Assembly (NCBI RefSeq): GCF_900447045.1
Contig: NZ_UAWH01000005.1
Coordinates: 372,001-436,000, forward strand
Length of the DNA stretch: 64,000 nucleotides
DNA from: Clostridium paraputrificum
GTDB taxonomy: Bacteria; Bacillota; Clostridia; Clostridiales; Clostridiaceae
Reading direction: 5' to 3'
The notes below the pieces were generated by a model. That model saw only the letters and a list, made by a program, of their open reading frames with translations. It did not search any database and was not told the origin of the DNA. Positions 42,920 to 51,469 of the stretch are shown piece by piece (position 1 is the stretch's first letter; each line of letters starts with the position of its first letter). A program made the position numbers and the translations under genes.

Positions 42920-43909
42920 ATGAGGAAAATTAAATTTGGAATTATAGGGACAAGTAATATATCTCATTGGTTTTTAGATGGAGCTAAAGAGTGTAAGGAT
43001 TTTGAGTTAGTTGGAGTTTATTCAAGAAGTTTAAGTAAGGCAAAAGAATTTGGTAAACAGTACGGAGCTAAAATCTTTTTTGATAACTTAGAAGAGATGG
43101 CAAAGTGTGAAGAGATAGATGCAATATATATAGCGTCTCCTAATGCTATTCATGCATCACAGGCAATCTTGTGCATGAATAATAAGAAACATGTTTTAGT
43201 TGAAAAAGCCTTTGGATCTAATGTAAAAGAAGTTTTAGACATGATTAAGGCATCAAGAGAAAATGATGTTCTTCTTATGGAAGCAATGAAGACAGTACAA
43301 ATGCCAAACTTCAAGATACTTAAAGATAATTTATACAAGATTGGTAAGGTGAGAAAGTACTTTGGTAGCTACTGCCAGTACTCTTCTAGATATGATAAAT
43401 ATAAAGCTGGAATTACAGAAAATACTTTTAAAAGAGAATTATCTAATGGAGCATTAATGGATATAGGGGTTTATACAATCTATCCAATGGTAGCCTTATT
43501 TGGAAAGCCTAATTCTATTAAGGCTGATGCTTATATGCTTAAAACAGGTGTAGATGGAGAAGGTTCTATAGTTTTCAATTATGATGAGATGATGGGAACT
43601 GTTCAGTATTCTAAGATATCAAACTCATATATTCCTTCAGAAATTCAAGGAGAAGGGGGAAGTATAATTATTGAACAAATTAATAGCTTTAATAAGATTA
43701 TTATAAGGTATAGAGATGGTAGGGAAGAAGTAATTTCAAATGAGCAATTTGAAAAAGAAAGTATGTTTTATGAGGTGGAAGAGTTTATAAAGATTATTAA
43801 AGAAGGAAAGAGAGAGTCGGAAATTAATTCACATGAAAACTCAGTTAATACTATGAAGATCATGGATGAAGTAAGAAAACAGATAGGCTTAGTTTATCTA
43901 GCAGATTAA
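42920..43909 (+). CDS. Gfo/Idh/MocA-family NAD(P)-dependent oxidoreductase
   Basis: A 329-residue protein. The Rossmann start is KFGIIGTSNISHWF (G-x-x-G-x-x variant, residues 4-17). The family motif for cofactor and substrate is present as VLVEKAFGSN (E-K-P normally, here E-K-A), and the C-terminal beta-sheet domain begins near 125. Members act on sugars, inositols or trans-dihydrodiols; the substrate is unknown. The ATG at 42920 is preferred because GGGGATG upstream is too near the alternative ATG at 42908. Confidence 0.88.
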   Translation: MRKIKFGIIGTSNISHWFLDGAKECKDFELVGVYSRSLSKAKEFGKQYGAKIFFDNLEEMAKCEEIDAIYIASPNAIHASQAILCMNNKKHVLVEKAFGSNVKEVLDMIKASRENDVLLMEAMKTVQMPNFKILKDNLYKIGKVRKYFGSYCQYSSRYDKYKAGITENTFKRELSNGALMDIGVYTIYPMVALFGKPNSIKADAYMLKTGVDGEGSIVFNYDEMMGTVQYSKISNSYIPSEIQGEGGSIIIEQINSFNKIIIRYRDGREEVISNEQFEKESMFYEVEEFIKIIKEGKRESEINSHENSVNTMKIMDEVRKQIGLVYLAD

Positions 43910-43917
43910 TGTTAAAG

Positions 43918-43945
43918 AAGAGGTTGCCTAAAGCAACCCCTTTTT
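43918..43945 (+). terminator. Terminator of the oxidoreductase gene
   Basis: GGTTGC-ctaaa-GCAACC followed by CCTTTTT; it ends at the stop codon of the convergent gene. Confidence 0.78.
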
Positions 43946-45013
43946 CTATGCATTTAATAAATCTTGTTTTAATTCATTCATAATATCTTTTACAGTAGAA
44001 ATTTTATCTATTTTATATGCATTTTCTCCACAGAAGATTAAACCTTCATTTAAATTACCACGTACTGCTTGTATAAGAGCTTTACTTATACAGTATGGAG
44101 TTATTGCTGGATTACATGGAGCAAGACACTGATAACATTTTGTTATTTTAATTCTTTCTTTTCTTGTATGTTCGACAAATGGGTTTAATATAGCGCGTCC
44201 AGGCATACCAACGGGACTATTAACTATTGATATGTCTTCTTTTTTTGCATTAACATAAGCTTTTTTAAATGCTTCAGAAGCATCACATTCCTCTGTAGCA
44301 ACAAATCTTGTAGCCATTTGCACACCATTGGCACCAAGTTTTAAGTATTTAGCTATATCATTACCGTCAAATATACCTCCAGCTACAATTACAGGTATAT
44401 CTTTATTATACTTTTCTCTATACTTTTTTACTTCTTCAACTATTTGCACTACATTATTATCAAAATTTGCATCTTCAAGCTCAAGTTTATCTTTAGAGTA
44501 TCCTAAGTGTCCACCTGCTTTAGGACCTTCTACAATTACCATATCGGCAGTGATATTGTCGTGCTTATCCCATAACTTTAAAAGAACTTTAGCAGACTTA
44601 GGAGTTCCAACTATAGGAGCAATTTTTACAGTGCTTCCCTTTGTTAGCTTTGGGAGCATAGTTGGAAGACCAGCACCAGATATGATAATATCAATACCAG
44701 CTTCAATTGCAGCATTAACATGTTCAGCATATTCCTTTGTAGCAACCATTATATTTACCCCTAGGATACCGTTTTTACATTTTTCTTTTGCTAATTTTAT
44801 CTCTTCTTTTAATGCTTTTAAGTTACACTCTAAAGCATTATCTTCAAAGTTTTTATCTCTAAATCCAATTTGAGCAGCTGAAATAACACCTATTCCACCT
44901 GCGTTTGTTACGGCAGAAGCAAGATTTGAAAGTGATATTCCAATTCCCATTCCACCTTGAATTATAGGAAGAGGAACTGATAAATTTCCTATTTTTAATG
45001 GATTAAATTTCAT
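43946..45013 (-). CDS. Nitronate monooxygenase / FabK-like FMN flavoprotein
   Basis: A 355-residue protein from the ATG at 45013 (GGAGGTT site). A TIM-barrel FMN fold: LPIIQGGMGIGISLSNLASA at the start, then GVNIMVATKEY, GAGLPTMLP, VEGPKAGGHLGY (His in the catalytic loop), VIVAGGIFDGNDIAKYLKLG and GVQMATRFVATEECDAS for phosphate binding. A Cys-rich stretch CYQCLAPCNPAITPYC near residue 310 is typical of clostridial members. It either oxidises nitronates or acts as a FabK-type enoyl reductase. TTTGAT/ATCAAA dyads upstream, like FabT sites, hint at lipid control. Confidence 0.85.
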   Translation of the reverse strand: MKFNPLKIGNLSVPLPIIQGGMGIGISLSNLASAVTNAGGIGVISAAQIGFRDKNFEDNALECNLKALKEEIKLAKEKCKNGILGVNIMVATKEYAEHVNAAIEAGIDIIISGAGLPTMLPKLTKGSTVKIAPIVGTPKSAKVLLKLWDKHDNITADMVIVEGPKAGGHLGYSKDKLELEDANFDNNVVQIVEEVKKYREKYNKDIPVIVAGGIFDGNDIAKYLKLGANGVQMATRFVATEECDASEAFKKAYVNAKKEDISIVNSPVGMPGRAILNPFVEHTRKERIKITKCYQCLAPCNPAITPYCISKALIQAVRGNLNEGLIFCGENAYKIDKISTVKDIMNELKQDLLNA

Positions 45014-45041
45014 AATATAATAACCTCCCAATAAATCTACA

Positions 45042-45063
45042 ATCAAATATTTTGATAATCAAA
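45042..45063. promoter_or_regulatory. Overlapping TTTGAT/ATCAAA dyads, FabT-like
   Basis: ATCAAA-tat-TTTGAT-a-ATCAAA at 45042-45063 makes two overlapping inverted repeats. TTTGAT-N-ATCAAA is the core of the FabT (MarR-type) operator of fatty-acid genes in streptococci. It lies 29-50 bases before the minus-strand flavoprotein gene. Confidence 0.5.
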
Positions 45064-45135
45064 TAATTATAATTATTATAGTTTAAATTATTGACATATA
45101 CAATATTTTTATAAAATATTTATTATTATAATTTG

Positions 45136-45164
45136 TTGACAGTAGTTAATTATCATGATAAAAT
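45136..45164 (+). promoter_or_regulatory. Sigma-A promoter of tRNA-Trp
   Basis: TTGACA (45136-45141), 17-base spacer, TAAAAT (45159-45164), 12 bases before the mature tRNA 5' end. Confidence 0.85.
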
Positions 45165-45176
45165 TAACTTCGTTAT

Positions 45177-45251
45177 AGGGGTATGGCTCAACGGTAGAGT
45201 AGTGGTCTCCAAAACCATTGGTTGTGGGTTCAAATCCTACTGCCCCTGCCA
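45177..45251 (+). tRNA. trnW: tRNA-Trp (CCA anticodon)
   Basis: The cloverleaf folds fully: acceptor AGGGGTA/TGCCCCT, D stem GCTC/GAGT, anticodon stem GTGGT/ACCAT with loop CTCCAAA (anticodon CCA), T stem GTGGG/CCTAC with TTCAAAT loop. Discriminator G and encoded CCA end are present. It is a single-gene transcript with its own promoter and terminator. Confidence 0.97.
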
Positions 45252-45254
45252 CAA

Positions 45255-45289
45255 AAAGACTTAATGAATTTTCATTAAGTCTTTTTTTG
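45255..45289 (+). terminator. Terminator of tRNA-Trp
   Basis: A 14-bp perfect stem, AAAGACTTAATGAA/TTCATTAAGTCTTT, with a long T-run. Confidence 0.92.
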
Positions 45290-45507
45290 TCTAGGAAATT
45301 AAATATGAAGGTACATTCTTTCTATAAATTTTTTATCTAAAATTAAAAATTATTTCTAAAAAAATTTTTGAAGATAGTTGCTAATTATAAATCTAGAGGC
45401 AATTCTAATAAGAAACTCCCTAAGCAAATTAATTAACATAGTTATACAAGAAGTAGTGGAACATTTATGAGATTTTACATATTTTAATAAAAAGGGGGTA
45501 TATTTTT

Positions 45508-46653
45508 ATGGAAAGTAGAAATTCAAATAATTTCAGAGGTATAGATGTGAGTAACTGGCAAGGTGATATTGACTTTGCTAAAGTTAAGCAAAGTGGAATT
45601 GAAATAGTATATATGAAAGCCTCTGAAGGTATAAATTTTGTTGATAAAAAATTAAATCAAAATTATTCTAGAGCAAAAGCTCAAGGTTTGAAGATTGGAT
45701 TTTACCATTACTTTAGACCATCTTTAGATTCAAAGGCACAAGCAAGACATTTTGCTAATACAATTAGTGGCAAGGTATCTGATTGTAAATTAGCATTGGA
45801 TCTTGAAGTTGCTGATAATTTTAGTAAGAGTGCATTAACAGATAAAGCATTAACATTTATAAATGAACTTAAAAGTTTAACAGGTTTAGATATAGTTGTA
45901 TATACCTACACTTATTTTGCTAGGACGAATATTGATTCAAGATTGGGAGTTTATCCGCTTTGGATAGCTCACTATGGAGTTTCAACCCCAGGTAGCAATC
46001 CAATATGGAACAGTTGGGTAGGATTCCAATATAGTTCTACTGGCAGTGTTCCAGGTATATCAGGAAATTGTGATATGAATGAATTTAAAAATGGAATCCT
46101 TTTAAATTCTTCATCAGTTCCGCATGAACCAGAAAATAATTATGTAACTTATACAGTAAAGGCTGGAGATACTTTATCTGGAATTGCTACTATGTATGGA
46201 ACAACTTATCAGGAGCTAGCTAAATTAAATGGTATTAGTGACCCTAATAAAATTTATGTTGGACAAGTTATTAAAATAATAAAAGGAACAAGTTCTTCTG
46301 GTGGAAATGTTTCATCTGCTACAATCTCAGTAGGTTCACGGGTAAAAATTATAGGATCTAATTATGCTACAGGTCAAGTTATACCAGCTTGGGTTAAAAA
46401 TAATGTTTATACTGTGCAACAAATATCAGAAAATAAGGCTTTAATAAAAGAGATAACAAGCTGGGTTTATATAAATGACTTAGTGTTAGTTTCGGGTGGG
46501 TCATTAGCTCCTGTATACTACACTGTTAAATATGGAGATACTTTGTCTGGAATAGCAGCTATATATGGAACAACGTACCAAAAGCTTGCTGGATTAAATG
46601 GAATTTCCAATCCTAACAAGATATATGCAGGACAGAAAATAAGGGTGAAATAA
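45508..46653 (+). CDS. GH25 lysozyme with two LysM domains
   Basis: A 381-residue cell-wall hydrolase. GH25 spans residues 8-200 ([20 protein letters not shown], then [10 protein letters not shown] and LALDLEV with the acidic catalytic residues). LysM 1 is at about 213-257 ([20 protein letters not shown]), an SH3-like segment at about 270-330, LysM 2 at about 337-381 ([20 protein letters not shown]). There is no signal peptide, so it leaves the cell by lysis, a non-classical route or in the mother cell. AAAGGGGG precedes the ATG. The SASP gene follows, so a role in spore release or mother-cell lysis is possible. Confidence 0.92.
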   Translation: MESRNSNNFRGIDVSNWQGDIDFAKVKQSGIEIVYMKASEGINFVDKKLNQNYSRAKAQGLKIGFYHYFRPSLDSKAQARHFANTISGKVSDCKLALDLEVADNFSKSALTDKALTFINELKSLTGLDIVVYTYTYFARTNIDSRLGVYPLWIAHYGVSTPGSNPIWNSWVGFQYSSTGSVPGISGNCDMNEFKNGILLNSSSVPHEPENNYVTYTVKAGDTLSGIATMYGTTYQELAKLNGISDPNKIYVGQVIKIIKGTSSSGGNVSSATISVGSRVKIIGSNYATGQVIPAWVKNNVYTVQQISENKALIKEITSWVYINDLVLVSGGSLAPVYYTVKYGDTLSGIAAIYGTTYQKLAGLNGISNPNKIYAGQKIRVK

Positions 46654-46787
46654 ACTAAAAATGGGTATTTTACCGTTTATTAATTCGTATAGTTAAGTGC
46701 TAGATGGACAATATAATAGTGTAAGATGAATTGAGTAGTAACTCAATAAATCTTAATAAAAATACCTTAAGCTGAGGAGGGATCAAT

Positions 46788-46970
46788 ATGTCAAACAAAG
46801 CATTAGTTCCAGAATCTAAATTAGGACTAAACAGATTCAAAAACGAGGTTGCACAAGAGTTAGGAGTTCCATTTTCAGATTATAATGGAGACTTAACTTC
46901 AAGACAATGTGGTTCCGTAGGTGGCGAAATGGTAAAAAGAATGGTAGAAGAATACGAAAGTAGATTATAA
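46788..46970 (+). CDS. Alpha/beta-type small acid-soluble spore protein
   Basis: A 60-residue DNA-binding protein: ALVPESKLGLNRFKNEVAQE, then ELGVPFSDYNGDLTSRQCGS with the SASP signature G-x-L-T-S-R-x-x-G-x-V-G-G, and VGGEMVKRMVEEYE. SASPs saturate spore DNA and protect it. The Glu in FKNEVAQE is near the GPR protease cleavage site used at germination. Usually a cysteine is absent; here there is one (RQCGSVGG). Strong GAGGAGGG site. Proof that the host forms spores. Confidence 0.95.
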   Translation: MSNKALVPESKLGLNRFKNEVAQELGVPFSDYNGDLTSRQCGSVGGEMVKRMVEEYESRL

Positions 46971-47059
46971 AAGCACCTACTGACTAACTTTAGAAGGACA
47001 GAATTACCAATGGAAATTACACCGCCAGAAAAATTTGCTTAACACGTATTCATCTACCG

Positions 47060-47093
47060 GGAGAATGACAATAGTCATTCTCCTTTTATTTTA
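47060..47093 (+). terminator. Terminator of the SASP gene
   Basis: GGAGAATGAC-aata-GTCATTCTCC followed by TTTTATTTTA, about 90 bases after the stop, leaving a long 3' UTR. Confidence 0.85.
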
Positions 47094-47290
47094 TAGTTTT
47101 ATAAATTGAATTTAATAAGCTTTTAGTATTAGTTAAGTATTACATATCATTATGTCTATTTGTACATCAATAGTTAATATACAAGCTCTCCATTCATCAC
47201 TTTTATTAGAGTCTTCTTTTTATCTTACCACTAAAATTGAAACTTATATTTTAGCATGGAAAATAATTCTATGTGAATAGATGATACATA
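47094..47290. other. AT-rich intergenic region, nothing recognised
   Basis: No open frame, hairpin or repeat stands out between the SASP terminator and the promoter of the nuclease pair. Confidence 0.4.
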
Positions 47291-47293
47291 ATA

Positions 47294-47337
47294 TTCCTTA
47301 TAAACATAAAATGTGGTAAAATGAGAACAAAAGTTCG
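47294..47337 (+). promoter_or_regulatory. Promoter of the nuclease pair with a LexA-like SOS box
   Basis: TTCCTT (47294), 17-base spacer, TAAAAT (47317-47322) is the likely promoter. AGAACAAAAGTTCG at 47324-47337 is one base away from the Firmicute LexA box CGAAC-N4-GTTCG and covers the expected start site. Confidence 0.7.
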
Positions 47338-47357
47338 ATTGATTTGAAGGTGATTAT

Positions 47358-48491
47358 ATGAAAAAGATAAAAATAGTTCATACAGGTGATTTACATTTTG
47401 ATACTCCTTTTAAAGATGTGGGAGAAAGTCAAAGTAGAATAAATAAAGAAGAATTAAAAGAGGTCTTTAGGAATATTATCTACTTTTGCAAGGAAAAAGC
47501 TGTGGATATTTTGCTATTAGCAGGGGATATATTTGATAATTTTACGTTAAATAGAGAAACTTTGTATTTTATTGAGCAATCATTAAGAGAAATCCATGAA
47601 ATTAAAGTTTTTATAAGTCCAGGAAACCATGATCCATACGGAGACAAGTCTTTTTATAAATTAATAAATTGGCCCAACAATGTTTATATTTTTAAAGGTG
47701 ATTTAGAAAAGGTATATTTAGAGGATTTAGATATAAATGTATGGGGGTATGGATTTAGAGAAAAGTATATTAGAGAATCTGCACTTAAAGATTTTTCAGA
47801 GCCTTCAGATAAAATAAATATTATGGTTTTACATGGGGAAATTTCAAGTTCCAATAGAGGGAATGAATATAATCCAATTACTTTTGATGATATAAGAAAT
47901 AGTGGGATGGATTATATTGCGTTAGGCCATAGGCATAATTTTAGTGGTATAAACAAGGAAGGGCAAACCTTTTATGCCTATAGTGGATGTCCACAAGGTA
48001 GAGGCTTTGATGAATTAGGAGATAAGGGAATTATATATGGATATGTATCTAAAGGAACTGTAGATTTAGAATTTGTAAAAACATCTAAAAGAAATTATAT
48101 TGAGGAGCATATAGATATTTCAGATTGTTTTGGATATGAAGAAGTTAAGAAAAGTATTATAGATTCTATTAAAGAAAGTGATAGAAAGCATAATTTATAT
48201 AAAATAGTTCTTGAAGGAGAAATATCTCCAGACTTTTCAATAGACGAGGAATTGCTTAGGGAAAGATTAGGACTAGATTTTTATTATTGTAAGATAGTTG
48301 ATAAAACCAGAGTAAAATATAATATTAAAGAGATTACAAAGGGATATTCAGTTAAATCTCTATTTGTAAAGAAAATAATGAATTTAATAGATTCAGCAGA
48401 GACAGAAGAAGATAAAGAAGTACTAATGATGGCACTTAAAGTAGGATTATCAAGCCTATCTGAAGGGCAGGTGAATATGAATGATTATTAA
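47358..48491 (+). CDS. SbcD-like metallophosphoesterase (YhaO type DNA nuclease subunit)
   Basis: A 377-residue protein. Calcineurin-type phosphoesterase motifs in order: HTGDLHFD (Asp, His), LLAGDIFDN (Gly-Asp), SPGNHDPYG (GNHD), VLHGE and ALGHRHNF (GHxH variant). With the next gene it resembles YhaO/YhaN of Bacillus, related to the SbcCD/Mre11-Rad50 complex that processes broken DNA ends. It has GAAGGTG before the ATG. It overlaps the ATPase gene by 11 bases. A LexA-like box suggests DNA-damage induction. Confidence 0.9.
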   Translation: MKKIKIVHTGDLHFDTPFKDVGESQSRINKEELKEVFRNIIYFCKEKAVDILLLAGDIFDNFTLNRETLYFIEQSLREIHEIKVFISPGNHDPYGDKSFYKLINWPNNVYIFKGDLEKVYLEDLDINVWGYGFREKYIRESALKDFSEPSDKINIMVLHGEISSSNRGNEYNPITFDDIRNSGMDYIALGHRHNFSGINKEGQTFYAYSGCPQGRGFDELGDKGIIYGYVSKGTVDLEFVKTSKRNYIEEHIDISDCFGYEEVKKSIIDSIKESDRKHNLYKIVLEGEISPDFSIDEELLRERLGLDFYYCKIVDKTRVKYNIKEITKGYSVKSLFVKKIMNLIDSAETEEDKEVLMMALKVGLSSLSEGQVNMNDY

Positions 48492-51183
48492 AGAGTTAAA
48501 AATAGATTCCTTTGGTGGAGTAGAAAATAAGATTATACATTTAAGTAAGGGCTTAAACTTAGTTTATGGTGAAAATGAAGCAGGTAAAAGTACCATAGAA
48601 GAATTTATAAAGGTAATGTTATATGGTTTTCCTCAAAAAAGAGGTAAGGGCGATGGAGATAGAAAGAGATATTTACCCTTCAAGGGTGGCGGAATAAGAG
48701 GAGAGCTCACCCTTGAGCAAGATGGAAGAGAATATATTATAAAAAGGATGTTTGCATTAACTAAAAAAGAAGATACTTGTGAAGTTTTAGATGCTTTAAC
48801 AGGAGAAGTTGCAAGAAATATTAATATAGAAGAGCCAGGAAAAAGTTTTTTAGGAGTAAATAGATCAACCTTTGAAAAAACACTATTTATTAGTCAGCTT
48901 GGGGTGTCTTTTGGAAAAGATAAAGAAGAGGAAATAATGGAGAGAATAACATCTCTATTTGGTTGTGCAGAGGAGGAGGTTCCAGCTGCTAAGGCACTGT
49001 CTAAGATAGAGGGAATAAAGAAAGAATTAACTACATCTAGAGGAGTAGGTGCTTTAGATGGGTTAAAAAAGAAGTATTCCTCATTATTAGAAGAAAGGTA
49101 TGAGGGGTACAACATAGCAGAGCAAAATTTAAATTGGGAAAATGAACTTTTACTAGAGAAGGAGAAAAGAAAAACATTAAATGATGAGGTAACAAAGCTT
49201 GAGTTATATAAAAAGTATTTAAAAAAGGTGAAACTTCATAAGGAATACAAGGATATAAGTGAGTACTTAAAGAAGTCGGAAGAACTTAAAAGAGAAGAAA
49301 GGGCCTTGGGAAACCTAATAGATGAGGATTTTATTGATGATCTTAAGGAGGATAATAGGCTTTATTTAGGGCTAATAGATAAGAGAGAAGAGCTTAAGGA
49401 AGTAGTAGAAGAAATAAAAGGGCAATTTAACTACAATAAAGAGAAGCTAGATAAATATAAGTTTTTAGAAATGTTTGATGATAACATTAAGGAAAAACTT
49501 ATAAATCTTAAATATGAACAACAAAACTTAGAAGCTAAAATAAGCTCAATGAAAGCTTTAGAAGAATCCTTGGCTGAAGATGAAGGGGAGCTTTTAAAGA
49601 GAAGGGCTGTAATGAAAAACCTCCATGAAATGAGAGAATACATAGAGGAAATAGAGGAAGTGCTATCATCTTATGAAGATAAGCTAAAAGAAATAAAAGA
49701 TATTCTTCAACAAAATAATATTCCTAAAAATTTAGATATAAAACTTAAGAAAAGTATGAGTAATATGTATTTAGGTGGGATTCTAGGGGGGATAGGTATA
49801 GTATTATCCTTTTTTGGAATACCTTTAATGATTTTAGGCATATTATTAATTTGCTTAGGAGCTTTTTTAGGGGTTAAAGGTTTTACTGAAGGTAATACCA
49901 TTAAAGGAAAGAAGAATGCATCTAAAAGGGTAGAAGCTTTAACAAAGGAAATAGATTCAATAGAATTAAGCTTAGATAGATACATGGAAAAAGTTGATGC
50001 AAAAGACTATGGAGATTTAATAACTGCTATAAGAAGATTTAATTCTTACAAGGAATATGAAGAAAGATTGTTACTTAGAATCGAAGAAAAGAAAAAAATG
50101 ATAAATGAAGAGGGACTTCTTCAAGATAAGAATAGGTATAAGAAGAATTGTGAGATGATTTCATCAATAGAAAGACTATCCTCCTCTAAAGATTTAGATG
50201 AGGTGCTAGAAAAGGTAAATATTTTTGAAAGTTTGTCCATTACAAAAGAAAAGCTAGAAGAGGACCTGAACATAAAAACTGAACTTTTAAATGAGCTAAG
50301 TTCTAATATAGAAGTTCAAGAGGAAAAGCTTAGAGAAAAGCTAAAGACCATGGATTTAGACCTAGGAAATTTATTAGATATAGAGCTATATATAAAGGAA
50401 TATAAGGAAAAGCTTAAAAAGAGAGCTGAAATTCATAGTAATATACTGTCTATTGAGGAAACTTATAAGGTATTACTAAAGGATAGAAATATTGCTGAGA
50501 TTAAAGAAGAACTAAAGAGCATAGTTAATGATGAAAATGAATATTCTTTTGAATCAGAAGATGAGATTGAAAGGGAAGAAAAGAAAAAGTCAAGGGAATT
50601 AATAGATTGTGAAAAAAGAATAAAGGATCTTGAAAATAATATAGCTACTAGACTTATAGGAAAAAGAGATTTAGTAAAGATAGAAGAAGAAATACAAACT
50701 GTAGAGGGGGAAGTTAGAAAGGGTGATAAAAAAGTTAAGGCTTTAGATATAGCTATGGAAACTTTAAAAGAGTCCTTTAATGAAATTAGAAGAGAGGTAG
50801 GCCCTGAAATTAATAGAAGGATATTGGATAACTTTAAAAAATTATCTCTTAATAAATATGAGGATGTTAAGCTTGGCGATAATTATGAGATGCTTGTTAG
50901 AGATAAAGATAATCTCTTTAAAGGGAATTATTTAAGTAATGGAGCATATGACCAACTTTACTTATCCTTAAGATTAGCTTTTATAGATATGTTATTTAGT
51001 CATGAAGAATGTCCTATAATTTTAGATGATGCTTTTATTCAATATGATGATACTAGAAGAAAGAAGGCCATTGAGCTAATTTATAATAAAATAAAAGGCC
51101 AGGGAATAATATTTACTTGCCAGCAAAAAGAGAAAGAAATATTAGATGAGATCTGTTGTAAATATAATTTAATAAGTTTATAA
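48481..51183 (+). CDS. SbcC/Rad50-like ATPase with a membrane hairpin (YhaN type)
   Basis: A 900-residue protein. The N-terminal half-site has Walker A GENEAGKST (residues about 31-39). Long coiled coils follow (about 180-420 and 480-760). Between them is a hydrophobic hairpin (about 425-465: GGILGGIGIVLSFFGIPLMI, then LGILLICLGAFLGVKG) in place of a zinc hook. The C-terminal half has the ABC signature YLSNGAYDQLYLSLRLAF and Walker B PIILDDAFIQYDD. This is the YhaN form, an SMC-like ATPase tied to the membrane. Partner of the preceding nuclease. Confidence 0.9.
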   Translation: MIIKELKIDSFGGVENKIIHLSKGLNLVYGENEAGKSTIEEFIKVMLYGFPQKRGKGDGDRKRYLPFKGGGIRGELTLEQDGREYIIKRMFALTKKEDTCEVLDALTGEVARNINIEEPGKSFLGVNRSTFEKTLFISQLGVSFGKDKEEEIMERITSLFGCAEEEVPAAKALSKIEGIKKELTTSRGVGALDGLKKKYSSLLEERYEGYNIAEQNLNWENELLLEKEKRKTLNDEVTKLELYKKYLKKVKLHKEYKDISEYLKKSEELKREERALGNLIDEDFIDDLKEDNRLYLGLIDKREELKEVVEEIKGQFNYNKEKLDKYKFLEMFDDNIKEKLINLKYEQQNLEAKISSMKALEESLAEDEGELLKRRAVMKNLHEMREYIEEIEEVLSSYEDKLKEIKDILQQNNIPKNLDIKLKKSMSNMYLGGILGGIGIVLSFFGIPLMILGILLICLGAFLGVKGFTEGNTIKGKKNASKRVEALTKEIDSIELSLDRYMEKVDAKDYGDLITAIRRFNSYKEYEERLLLRIEEKKKMINEEGLLQDKNRYKKNCEMISSIERLSSSKDLDEVLEKVNIFESLSITKEKLEEDLNIKTELLNELSSNIEVQEEKLREKLKTMDLDLGNLLDIELYIKEYKEKLKKRAEIHSNILSIEETYKVLLKDRNIAEIKEELKSIVNDENEYSFESEDEIEREEKKKSRELIDCEKRIKDLENNIATRLIGKRDLVKIEEEIQTVEGEVRKGDKKVKALDIAMETLKESFNEIRREVGPEINRRILDNFKKLSLNKYEDVKLGDNYEMLVRDKDNLFKGNYLSNGAYDQLYLSLRLAFIDMLFSHEECPIILDDAFIQYDDTRRKKAIELIYNKIKGQGIIFTCQQKEKEILDEICCKYNLISL

Positions 51184-51235
51184 GAATATGCACATAATTA
51201 GCGTTTAATCATATATAAGAATAGAACGGAAAGAT

Positions 51236-51272
51236 TTAGGTTATCAGTAATACTGTTAACCTAATTTTTTTT
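51236..51272 (+). terminator. Terminator of the nuclease operon
   Basis: TTAGGTTA-tCAGT-aat-ACTG-TAACCTAA followed by TTTTTTTT. Confidence 0.85.
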
Positions 51273-51280
51273 GCAATTTC

Positions 51281-51362
51281 CTTACCTTTAGTACGAGGGG
51301 AATAAATATCTATGAACTATGCGACTGAATAAGCAAAATAAATATCAATACAATGTTTTTTA
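51281..51362 (+). repeat. Dispersed hairpin element, copy 4 (degenerate)
   Basis: The tag TTACCTTTAGTACGAG is intact, and the right part GCGACTGAATAAGCAAAATA with AATATC matches the other copies. The left arm and part of the interior are deleted or changed, so the long stem cannot form. Tail GTTTTTTAG. It sits just after the terminator of the nuclease operon. Confidence 0.7.
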
Positions 51363-51399
51363 GTTATATTGGCAATAATAGATATATGTGGTTCTCTTA

Positions 51400-51460
51400 T
51401 TGACAAAAAATAGATGAGAGTATACAATAAAAAATGCAAATGCAAATCATATGCAATAAG
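51400..51460 (+). promoter_or_regulatory. Promoter and ATGCAA repeats of the zinc-lipoprotein gene
   Basis: TTGACA (51400-51405), 17-base spacer, TACAAT (51423-51428) is a near-consensus sigma-A promoter. ATGCAA occurs at 51434, 51440 and 51451, at and after the start site. A Zur operator would be expected here, but the known Bacillus Zur consensus is not visible. Confidence 0.65.
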
Positions 51461-51469
51461 GGGTGCGAA

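Noticed and set aside
44328-44873. 181-codon plus-strand frame opposite the flavoprotein gene
   Set aside because: Fully antisense to a well-conserved gene; Ser/Pro/Phe-rich composition typical of a shadow frame.
45508-46653. GH25-LysM protein as a prophage endolysin
   Set aside because: No holin or other phage gene nearby; flanked by a tRNA gene and a spore protein gene. A tRNA neighbour can mark integration, but no integrase or repeated tRNA end is visible.
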